From a bacterium UBA7470 (lineage in GTDB: Bacteria; Pseudomonadota; Gammaproteobacteria; Burkholderiales; Burkholderiaceae_C), in NCBI GenBank assembly GCA_002479815.1, contig DLPA01000081.1, positions 1 through 6,561 of the forward strand: a stretch of 6,561 bases of DNA. Direction: 5' to 3'. The notes below the pieces were generated by a model. It was given only the letters and a program-made list of their open reading frames with translations, did no database searches and was not told the origin of the DNA. The position numbers were made by a program, and so were the translations under genes. Positions 1 to 5,521 of this stretch are shown piece by piece (the stretch's first letter is position 1; the number at the start of each line of letters is the position of its first letter).

Positions 1-900
1 TCAGTTCATGCCGTTGCGGCTGGCGAGTTCGACGAACAAGCCCGAGTGGTCGAGCGTGCCCAAACCGTGATCGACCGCTGCATCAAACAACTGGGCAAAC
101 AAGTGGGTGATGGGGGCTTCAAAGCCCGTTTCTTGGGCGGTGATGAGGGCGTTGTGCATGTCTTTTTGTTGTACGGTGATGGCGGCGCGTTTGGCAAAGT
201 CGCGCTCGACCATGCGCTGACCGTGGACGTGCAGCACGCGGCTGTCGGCAAAACCGCCGGTGATCGCTTCTCTGACCTTGCCCATGTCCGCACCGCCTTT
301 GGCGGCAAACAGCAAGGCTTCAGCCACCGCGCCGATGGTGATGCCCACAATCATCTGATTCGCCAGTTTGGAAAGCTGGCCCGCGCCTTGCGGCCCGACA
401 TGGGTGGCTCGCCCCAGCACCTGCAACAAAGGCAAGGCGCGTTCAAAGTCGCTGGCTTTGCCGCCCGCCATGATGGCTAAAGTGCCCGCCTCTGCGCCCA
501 CCGTACCGCCCGACACGGGGGCATCCAAGCACGTCACGTCGCGGCTGACCAAGCGGGCCGCATGGTCGCGGGCTTCGCGGGGCTGGATGGAGGACATATC
601 GATCAGCAAGCAGCCCGCAGGCATGGCCTCGGCAACACCTTGGGCAAACAAGACATCAGCGACGGCGGGGCCGTCTTGCAGCATGGTGATGACCACTTGA
701 GCCGAGGCAACGGCTTGCGCCGCTGTGGTGCAGACGGTGGCTTCTGCGGCCAAGGTTTGCGCTTTGCTGGGGGTGCGATTCCAAACGCGGACGCGGTAGC
801 CTGCTTGGCACAAACGGCGTGCCATAGGAATGCCCATCATGCCCAGACCTAAGACGGCCACGGTGGTCGATTCAGCGGTGAGTGATGCTGTAGATTTCAT
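1..900 (-). CDS. NAD(P)-dependent oxidoreductase, 3-hydroxyisobutyrate dehydrogenase family
   Basis: Complete 299-residue protein, the usual length for beta-hydroxyacid dehydrogenases that reversibly oxidise short 3-hydroxy acids (3-hydroxyisobutyrate, tartronate semialdehyde and relatives) with NAD(P). An N-terminal Rossmann fold shows the dinucleotide-binding GLGMMG at residues 18-23. The substrate-binding signature DAPVSGG lies at 126-132, and the catalytic lysine is K178 in GQLSKLANQ. A conserved KD pair at 246-247 and the C-terminal helical domain follow. No signal peptide or membrane segment is seen, so it is cytosolic. The ATG at 900 is preceded by no convincing Shine-Dalgarno; about 13 residues precede the Rossmann strand, so a slightly later start is possible. 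It lies downstream of guaC on the same strand, but a 388-bp AT-rich spacer argues against one operon. The substrate cannot be fixed from sequence, so no symbol is given. Confidence 0.93.
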   Translation of the reverse strand: MKSTASLTAESTTVAVLGLGMMGIPMARRLCQAGYRVRVWNRTPSKAQTLAAEATVCTTAAQAVASAQVVITMLQDGPAVADVLFAQGVAEAMPAGCLLIDMSSIQPREARDHAARLVSRDVTCLDAPVSGGTVGAEAGTLAIMAGGKASDFERALPLLQVLGRATHVGPQGAGQLSKLANQMIVGITIGAVAEALLFAAKGGADMGKVREAITGGFADSRVLHVHGQRMVERDFAKRAAITVQQKDMHNALITAQETGFEAPITHLFAQLFDAAVDHGLGTLDHSGLFVELASRNGMN

Positions 901-990
901 AGCTGCTTGAGCTTAAAAATAAGGCTTTAAGAGACTTTTTTGTCTCACAGTGTGATGAAGTCACGGCCTGAAGCAAACAGCGATTTTTGA

Positions 991-1220
991 TAGCAAAAAA
1001 AGTGAGCTGCTCACGCAATAAAATCCTTATGTCTGGCCGATTTAACAGTTAAAAAAAGTTGAAAAATTTTCAAAAATCCATGGTTGATGCCGTTTTTGCC
1101 AATCTATCACCTGTTTTTTGGCTTGAGGAACAGTTTTTTACAAAAAAATAAGCTTTTTTTAAATATTAGATTTACTGCATACGTTGATTTAATTGTGTAA
1201 GCAGCTCACTTTTTTTACTA
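991..1220. repeat. 230-bp inverted-repeat element, MITE-like
   Basis: Left arm 991-1025 and right arm 1186-1220 are reverse complements at 31 of 35 positions. Mismatched pairs are 994/1217, 1012/1199, 1015/1196 and 1020/1191, and a perfect 16-bp core pairs 995-1010 with 1201-1216. The 160-bp interior is AT-rich and non-coding, with a small palindrome at 1059-1073 (7-bp arms around one base) and GCCAA/TTGGC arms at 1098-1102 and 1118-1122. The bases flanking the arms, 981-990 and 1221-1230, agree at 8 of 10 positions as a direct repeat and could be a decayed target duplication, although they are T-rich and low in complexity. No transposase is present. A miniature non-autonomous element is the leading reading. 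A structured 3' untranslated region or a double outward-facing terminator is the alternative. Confidence 0.55.
995..1014 (-). terminator. Possible short intrinsic terminator within the left inverted-repeat arm
   Basis: Read on the minus strand, the left arm gives GTGAG-CAG-CTCAC (5-bp stem, 3-base loop) followed by seven T. This has intrinsic-terminator form, although the stem is short. It could end guaC transcripts about 280 bases past the stop codon and insulate the dehydrogenase downstream. The right arm carries the same T7 reading outward on the plus strand (1210-1216), but its hairpin is imperfect. Confidence 0.35.
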
Positions 1221-1241
1221 TGTTTTTTGACACTGAGCGAG

Positions 1242-1278
1242 TCCCCTCCTAGTCCACTGGTCAGTGAAGGGGAGGGGA
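1242..1278. other. GC-rich hairpin just downstream of guaC, lacking a U-tract
   Basis: CCCCTCC at 1243-1249 pairs with GGAGGGG at 1271-1277, extended by one T-A pair (1242/1278). An inner hairpin pairs CACTG (1255-1259) with CAGTG (1262-1266). It begins 11 bases past the guaC stop. On the guaC transcript it is followed by no U-run, so it is not a canonical intrinsic terminator. A role in protecting the mRNA 3' end or in factor-assisted termination is inference. Confidence 0.5.
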
Positions 1279-1288
1279 AGAAGGCGGA

Positions 1289-2266
1289 TCACATCAGCAA
1301 ATGCTCGCCCGCGTTGTCGCCGCCCAAAATCACATAATTGACTTTACGAATGTCCATGAGCTTTTTGCCGCCCGAGTAGCTGATGGAACTTTGAATGTCT
1401 TGCTCCATTTCGATCAGGGTTTCGTTGAGCTTGCCCTTCACTGGCTCTAGGATGCGCTTGCCCTCGACGTGCTTGTATTCCCCTTTGTTGAAGTCAGAGG
1501 CTGAGCCGTAATACTCTTTGTAGAGCTGACCATCGACTTCGACGGTTTTGCCCGGACTTTCCTCATGGCCTGCAAACAGCGAACCGATCATCACCATCGT
1601 GGCTCCGAAGCGGATGCTTTTGGCAATATCGCCGTGGCTGCGAATGCCGCCGTCGGCAATGATGGGTTTGGTCGCCACACGCGCACACCATTTCAGGGCC
1701 GACAACTGCCAGCCGCCCGTGCCAAATCCGGTTTTCAGCTTGGTGATGCACACCTTGCCCGGGCCTATGCCGACTTTGGTGGCATCTGCGCCCCAGTTTT
1801 CCAAGTCGATCACGGCCTCGGGCGTGCCCACGTTGCCTGCAATCACAAAGCTTTGTGGCAAACGCGCTTTGATGTAGGCGATCATGTGCTTGACGCTATC
1901 GGCATGCCCGTGGGCAATGTCGATGGTGATGTAGTCTGGAATCAGGCGCTCTGCCACCAGCGCATCCACCGTATCGCGGTCGGCTTGCTTGACCCCCAGC
2001 GAAATAGAGGTGTAAAGCCCGCGTGCTTTGAAGTCACGCACGAAGGCCACGTTGTCCAAGTCAAAACGGTGCATGACATAGAAGTAGCCGTGGTGGGCCA
2101 ACCAAGCGCAAATCGTTTCGTCGATGACGGTTTTCATGTTGGCGGGGACGGCGGGGATGCGAAAGCGTCGCCCGCCCAACTCCACACTGGCATCGCACTC
2201 GGCACGGCTTTCCACGCGGCATTTGCGAGGCAGCAGCAAAATATTGTCGTAGTCAAAAATTTCCAT
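1289..2266 (-). CDS. guaC: GMP reductase, short (type 2) class
   Basis: Encodes GMP reductase, which converts GMP to IMP with NADPH and release of ammonia, interconverting guanine and adenine nucleotides in the cytosol. The protein is an IMPDH/GMPR-family TIM barrel of 325 residues. Key features are the N-terminal FDYDNILLLP, PANMKTVIDE at 41-50, YFYVMHRF at 61-68, and the active-site loop GIGPGKVCITK with catalytic Cys173. ADGGIRSHGDIAKS and MIGSLFAGHEESPG follow at the phosphate-binding end. There is no CBS domain, unlike IMP dehydrogenase. A longer frame opens at a TTG at 2275, but GGAG at 2277-2280 sits 10 bases before the ATG at 2266 and only one base before the TTG, so the ATG is chosen; this also gives the family's usual length. 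It is divergent from uvrD. The closest resemblance I recognise is to Bacillus-type enzymes rather than the roughly 346-residue E. coli type. Confidence 0.97.
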   Translation of the reverse strand: MEIFDYDNILLLPRKCRVESRAECDASVELGGRRFRIPAVPANMKTVIDETICAWLAHHGYFYVMHRFDLDNVAFVRDFKARGLYTSISLGVKQADRDTVDALVAERLIPDYITIDIAHGHADSVKHMIAYIKARLPQSFVIAGNVGTPEAVIDLENWGADATKVGIGPGKVCITKLKTGFGTGGWQLSALKWCARVATKPIIADGGIRSHGDIAKSIRFGATMVMIGSLFAGHEESPGKTVEVDGQLYKEYYGSASDFNKGEYKHVEGKRILEPVKGKLNETLIEMEQDIQSSISYSGGKKLMDIRKVNYVILGGDNAGEHLLM

Positions 2267-2276
2267 GGTGTCCAAG

Positions 2277-2280
2277 CTCC
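2277..2280 (-). promoter_or_regulatory. Ribosome binding site deciding the guaC start
   Basis: GGAG on the minus strand lies 10 bases upstream of the ATG at 2266. It nearly abuts the alternative TTG at 2275, which it could not serve. Confidence 0.6.
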
Positions 2281-2411
2281 AAAATTGTGCTTAAAAAAGC
2301 GGCATTATGCACATATAGAATGTGATGAATGCTATCAAAATAAAAGTGAGCGCTTGGCTTGTACTCGGTGGTTTTGCTAGAAGTCAACGCGGTTTCGGCG
2401 TTTGTAGGCAC

Positions 2412-2444
2412 AAAAAAACCGAGCGCAAGAAACTTGGGCCCGGT
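2412..2444 (-). terminator. Strong intrinsic terminator on the minus strand between uvrD and guaC
   Basis: On the minus strand a 12-bp stem (2444-2433 with 2429-2418), containing one G-U pair and one C-C mismatch, closes on a TTT loop at 2430-2432. It runs directly into seven T (2418-2412). On the plus strand the same hairpin is followed by a mixed sequence, so it should not terminate uvrD. No minus-strand gene is visible upstream of it. It would insulate guaC from antisense transcription arising in uvrD, or it may be left over from a lost gene. Confidence 0.7.
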
Positions 2445-2520
2445 GTTCAATTGTATACATAGAGCATGGGCTTGGCTGACGCGGCTGGAGTTCCACAGGT
2501 CGCCTTCCTACAATCCCCCT

Positions 2521-5079
2521 ATGACCGCCTCCATTTCTACGCCCACACTGGGTTCATCTTCAGATTTTTTACATGGACTCAATCCCGAACAGTTGCAAGC
2601 CGTCACCTTGCCCCAAGGTCACGCCTTGGTCCTGGCAGGCGCAGGGTCGGGCAAGACGCGGGTGCTGACCTCGCGCATGGCATGGCTGTTGCACACGGGG
2701 CAGGTCAGTGCAGGCGGCTTGCTGGCGGTGACGTTCACGAACAAGGCCGCCAAAGAAATGCTGACCCGCTTGCAAGCCCTCTTGCCTTTGAACGTGCGCG
2801 GGATGTGGGTGGGGACGTTTCACGGCTTATGCCATCGCTTGTTACGCGCTCACCACCCAACGGCGGGCTTGCCGCAAACTTTTCAAATTTTGGACACGCA
2901 AGATCAGTTGTCTGCCGTCAAACGCTTGTGCAAGCAGTTTGGGGTGGACGAGGAGCGTTATCCCCCCAAGCAATTGGCGTGGTTCATCAGCGGCTGCAAG
3001 GAAGAAGGGCAGCGTCCCACCGACGTTGCTATACGCGATGAGGACACGCGCAAAAAAGTCGAGCTGTACCAACTCTACGAAGACCAATGCCAGCGCGAGG
3101 GTGTGGTGGACTTTGCCGAGTTGATGCTGCGCAGCTACGAGCTGCTGCGCGACCATCCCGCCATTCGCACCCACTACCAGCAACGCTTTGTGCATGTGTT
3201 GGTCGATGAGTTTCAAGACACCAACCGCTTGCAATATGCGTGGCTCAAGCAATTGGTGGGACCTGAGACTTCGGTGCTGGCGGTGGGGGACGACGATCAA
3301 AGCATTTATGCCTTCCGTGGGGCGCGAGTCGGCAATATGGGGGATTTTTTGCGTGAATTTCCCAATGTTCAACAAGTCAAGCTAGAAGAAAACTACCGCA
3401 GCCACAGCCATATTTTGGATGCCGCCAACCACTTGATCGCCCACAACAGCCAACGCTTGGGTAAAAACCTACGCACCAGCCAAGGCGCAGGCGAGTTGAT
3501 TCGGGTGGTGCAAACCTCGTCAGACTACGACGAAGCCCGCTGGGTGGTCGATGAGATGCTGGAGCTGCTGCGGCAGGGCGAGGGGGGCAAACTGCCTTTG
3601 GTTCACGCCCGCAGCGAAATAGCGGTGCTGTACCGCAGCAACGCGCAAAGCCGCGCCCTAGAAAACGCGCTGATGCAGGCCGCTATTCCTTACCGCGTGT
3701 ATGGCGGCTTGCGCTTTTTTGAGCGTGCGGAAATCAAGCACGCACTGGCTTACTTGCGCCTGTTGGAAAACCCACGCGACGACACCAGCTTTTTGCGGGT
3801 GGTGAATTTTCCGCCACGCGGCATAGGCGCACGCAGCATCGAACTGCTGCAAGACGCAGCGAAAGCGCAGAGCCTGTCCTTGGTCGATGCCGCAGCACAG
3901 GTGCAGGGGCGGGCGGGCAGTGCCATACGCGCTTTTGTCGCCAAGCTCGATGTGATGCGCGAGGCCAGTTTCAACCAAACCCTGCGCGAGATCATGGCGA
4001 TGGTCTTGGATCAATCGGGCCTGCTGGCGCATTACAAGGCCGACCGTGACGGCGAAGATCGCGTCGAAAACTTGGAAGAATTGCTCAACGCCGCTGAAAG
4101 CTTTGTCATGCAGGAGGGCTTTGGCCGCGATGCCTTGGCGATTCCGCTGGACGAAACCGAGCCTGATCCCCACGCAGGCCGTGCGCTGCGCCAATCGCCC
4201 GCCAGCCAAGGCTTGAGTTTTGACGATGCCTTGGCACAAGCCAACGCGCAAGCGCGGCAAGATGAAGTCGATGTCGGACAGACGGGTGATTTGTGGGCCG
4301 ATTTGCCGCCCTTGTGGGATGCAGCCTCCACGCCCGATTTGATCGCCCCCTTGCCCGAGGAAACCGGAGAAACCCTCTCGCCCCTTGCCGCGTTTTTGAC
4401 CTTTGCCGCCTTGGAAGCGGGGGACAATCAGGCCCAAGTGGGGCAAGATGCCGTGCAGTTGATGACCGTCCACGCCGCCAAGGGCTTGGAGTTTGACAAC
4501 GTGTTCATCACGGGCTTGGAAGAGGGCTTGTTTCCGCACGAAAACTCTTTATCCGACCGAGCCGGGCTGGAAGAAGAACGCCGACTCATGTACGTCGCCA
4601 TCACCCGCGCGCGTCGTCGGCTCTACATCAGTCACGCCGCCATGCGAATGCTGCACGGACAAACCCGCTACAACCTCCCCAGTCGCTTTTTAGACGAGCT
4701 GCCCGCCGAAACCTTGCGCTGGCTCACGCCCAAAGCACTGAAAAATCCGGCTTTGGCGGGCAGTTTCGGGCTGATGAAGCCTGCTGCTGCGCCACCGAGC
4801 CGCTATGCAGGCATAGGCACACCCGTCATGCCCAACTTTGCAAAAACGCCTGCTTCTGGCGCTGCATCCACTTCTGCATCTGCGCCAGCACCTGTGGTCA
4901 GTGCGTCCTCTGCCAGTGGTGGCATACGAGCAGGTCAGCGGGTGTTTCATCCCAAATTTGGCGAGGGCCAAGTCCTGATGGTGGAAGGCAGCGGCAGCGA
5001 GGCGCGGGCACAAATTCAATTTTTACGCCATGGCACCAAATGGCTGGCCTTGTCGGTGGCGAAGTTGACGGTTATCTAA
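2521..5079 (+). CDS. uvrD: ATP-dependent DNA helicase UvrD (helicase II, SF1A)
   Basis: Encodes the 3'-5' helicase that removes the incised strand in nucleotide excision repair and unwinds DNA in mismatch repair. The 852 residues carry all SF1 motifs: Q motif LNPEQLQAV (20-28), Walker A AGAGSGKT (39-46), Ia TFTNKAAKEM (71-80), Ib GTFHGLCHR (98-106), Walker B VDEFQDTN (228-235), III GDDDQSIYAFRGA (256-268), IV EENYRS (289-294), V MTVHAAKGLEFD (648-659) and VI YVAITRARRR (691-700). A Tudor-like C-terminus, GQRVFHPKFGEGQV (805-818), marks UvrD/PcrA rather than Rep and contacts RNA polymerase in known homologues. It exceeds the roughly 720 residues of E. coli UvrD through an acidic insert near 530-640 and an Ala/Ser/Pro linker near 753-800. 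The frame is open back to a TTG at 2359, but those residues look untranslated and the ATG at 2521 begins just before the Q motif. No clear Shine-Dalgarno precedes it. Confidence 0.97.
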   Translation: MTASISTPTLGSSSDFLHGLNPEQLQAVTLPQGHALVLAGAGSGKTRVLTSRMAWLLHTGQVSAGGLLAVTFTNKAAKEMLTRLQALLPLNVRGMWVGTFHGLCHRLLRAHHPTAGLPQTFQILDTQDQLSAVKRLCKQFGVDEERYPPKQLAWFISGCKEEGQRPTDVAIRDEDTRKKVELYQLYEDQCQREGVVDFAELMLRSYELLRDHPAIRTHYQQRFVHVLVDEFQDTNRLQYAWLKQLVGPETSVLAVGDDDQSIYAFRGARVGNMGDFLREFPNVQQVKLEENYRSHSHILDAANHLIAHNSQRLGKNLRTSQGAGELIRVVQTSSDYDEARWVVDEMLELLRQGEGGKLPLVHARSEIAVLYRSNAQSRALENALMQAAIPYRVYGGLRFFERAEIKHALAYLRLLENPRDDTSFLRVVNFPPRGIGARSIELLQDAAKAQSLSLVDAAAQVQGRAGSAIRAFVAKLDVMREASFNQTLREIMAMVLDQSGLLAHYKADRDGEDRVENLEELLNAAESFVMQEGFGRDALAIPLDETEPDPHAGRALRQSPASQGLSFDDALAQANAQARQDEVDVGQTGDLWADLPPLWDAASTPDLIAPLPEETGETLSPLAAFLTFAALEAGDNQAQVGQDAVQLMTVHAAKGLEFDNVFITGLEEGLFPHENSLSDRAGLEEERRLMYVAITRARRRLYISHAAMRMLHGQTRYNLPSRFLDELPAETLRWLTPKALKNPALAGSFGLMKPAAAPPSRYAGIGTPVMPNFAKTPASGAASTSASAPAPVVSASSASGGIRAGQRVFHPKFGEGQVLMVEGSGSEARAQIQFLRHGTKWLALSVAKLTVI

Positions 5080-5130
5080 AATGGATCGTGTTTGGGTTTT
5101 GAATTTGGTACTTGTAACGCATTGAATCTA

Positions 5131-5163
5131 AAAAATAAAAGAGGCCGTTCAACGGCCTCTTTG
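5131..5163. terminator. Bidirectional intrinsic terminator between convergent genes
   Basis: A perfect stem (arms about 5138-5149 and 5151-5162, with GAGGCCG/CGGCCTC at its base) lies between uvrD and the convergent small gene. The plus strand continues TTTGTT. The minus strand continues through a longer T-rich tract (complement of 5131-5140). It should therefore serve both genes, more strongly the minus-strand one. Confidence 0.88.
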
Positions 5164-5195
5164 TTACGTCATCCGCGTTTGATTGGGTGGGGGTT

Positions 5196-5381
5196 TTACT
5201 TGCACTTGTCTGTGCATTGCTTGGCCTTGGAGCCGCATTGCCCTTTGTTGTTGGTGCGTTTGATGCAGGCATCTTCCTCATCTGCACATTTGGCAGTGCA
5301 GCTAGCGGCATAAACGCTAGGGGTAGCTAAGGTGGTGGTGGCGACTGCGGTGGCAAGCAGGATACGAAGGACAGTATTCAT
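5196..5381 (-). CDS. Small exported cysteine-rich peptide with mirror-symmetric six-Cys pattern
   Basis: A 61-residue protein of unrecognised function. Residues 1-25 form a Sec signal peptide: Arg6, a hydrophobic core at about 7-19, and VYA before a likely cleavage after Ala25 or Ala26. The roughly 36-residue mature part has six cysteines at 28, 32, 39, 49, 56 and 60, giving C-x3-C-x6-C-x9-C-x6-C-x3-C, a palindrome of spacings. The 4- and 7-residue steps put each trio on one face of a helix, so an antiparallel helical hairpin with nested disulfides 28-60, 32-56 and 39-49 around an NNKG turn is inferred. Mature charge is about +3. The frame is open upstream to 5582, but GAGGAG at 5391-5396, nine bases before the ATG at 5381, and the signal peptide fix this start. 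It is likely periplasmic or secreted and stands alone, divergent from the membrane-protein gene. Confidence 0.85.
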   Translation of the reverse strand: MNTVLRILLATAVATTTLATPSVYAASCTAKCADEEDACIKRTNNKGQCGSKAKQCTDKCK

Positions 5382-5390
5382 ACAAAAATG

Positions 5391-5396
5391 CTCCTC
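5391..5396 (-). promoter_or_regulatory. Ribosome binding site of the small Cys-rich peptide
   Basis: GAGGAG on the minus strand lies nine bases upstream of the ATG at 5381. It is the best Shine-Dalgarno in the window, and it selects the short exported product over the longer in-frame reading frame. Confidence 0.8.
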
Positions 5397-5456
5397 AAAA
5401 CCCAGAAGAAGTGCTGTGAGATGTATTTCAAGAGTATCACCCAGCACATAGTGGTG

Positions 5457-5474
5457 ACACTGAGGGCACAGTGT
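5457..5474. promoter_or_regulatory. Inverted repeat in the divergent promoter region, possible operator
   Basis: ACACTG-N6-CAGTGT is a perfect 6-bp inverted repeat with a 6-base spacer. It sits about midway in the 140-bp region between the divergent starts at 5381 and 5522. The adjacent TCACC (about 5437-5441) and GGTGA (5453-5457) make a second, overlapping inverted repeat. The location suits a shared regulator site, but no regulator is assigned and I found no convincing promoter hexamers for either gene. Confidence 0.3.
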
Positions 5475-5521
5475 AGGCAATTCCTTATGCGGTGAGTAGT
5501 TTTTTCGATTAGATTGTGTCC

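Larger units (their letters stand above)
901..1288. other. AT-rich gene-free spacer between guaC and the dehydrogenase
   Basis: This 388-bp stretch has no credible open reading frame. Positions 1021-1200 hold 51 G or C in 180 bases (about 28%), far below the flanking genes. It contains a small hairpin upstream of the dehydrogenase (GAGAC/GTCTC arms at 931-935 and 942-946), an odd palindrome TCACAGTGTGA at 945-955, the inverted-repeat element at 991-1220, and a GC-rich hairpin just past the guaC stop. Any promoter for the dehydrogenase should lie here reading leftward, but I could not identify a convincing -35/-10 pair. Confidence 0.8.
2267..2520. other. Divergent guaC-uvrD intergenic region
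   Basis: This spacer must hold the promoters of both divergent genes. For guaC, a weak candidate on the minus strand is TTGATA (2333-2338) with TATATG (2312-2317), but the 15-base spacing is short. For uvrD, TATACA at 2454-2459 within an 8-bp palindrome TGTATACA (2452-2459) is a possible -10, without a well-spaced -35. I see no CTGT-N8-ACAG LexA-type box. AAAAGTGAGC at 2342-2351 repeats the core of the inverted-repeat arms at 991-1220. A minus-strand terminator occupies 2412-2444. Confidence 0.55.

Noticed and set aside
46..480. 144-residue plus-strand frame opposite the dehydrogenase
   Set aside because: It is antisense to conserved dehydrogenase motifs and has no features of its own.
945..955. 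TCACAGTGTGA as a CRP site
   Set aside because: CRP sites are TGTGA-N6-TCACA. Here the half-sites are in the reverse order and nearly fused.
1565..2380. Long open frame antisense to guaC (271 residues)
   Set aside because: It mirrors a well-supported gene, has no recognisable domain, and its composition (Ala/His/Val-rich, no motifs) is that of a GC-rich shadow frame.
2452..2459. TGTATACA palindrome as a GntR-type operator
   Set aside because: Only eight bases are symmetric and the flanks break the pattern. This is too short to claim, so it is kept only as a note in the intergenic entry.
2359..2520. N-terminal extension of UvrD from a TTG at 2359
   Set aside because: It would translate through the terminator hairpin at 2412-2444 with residues unlike any UvrD. 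The ATG at 2521 gives the expected short lead into the Q motif.
2412..2530. Small RNA from a minus-strand promoter (TACAAT at 2450-2455) ending at the 2412 terminator
   Set aside because: The start would fall at about 2443, inside the hairpin itself, leaving a transcript of roughly 30 bases. The -35 is also poor.
2466..3041. 191-residue plus-strand frame overlapping the start of uvrD
   Set aside because: It is out of frame with the conserved helicase motifs, has no recognisable domain, and is explained by GC-rich codon bias.
3658..4539. 293-residue open frame antisense to uvrD
   Set aside because: It lies wholly opposite conserved helicase motifs, has no plausible ribosome binding site examined, and shows no domain.
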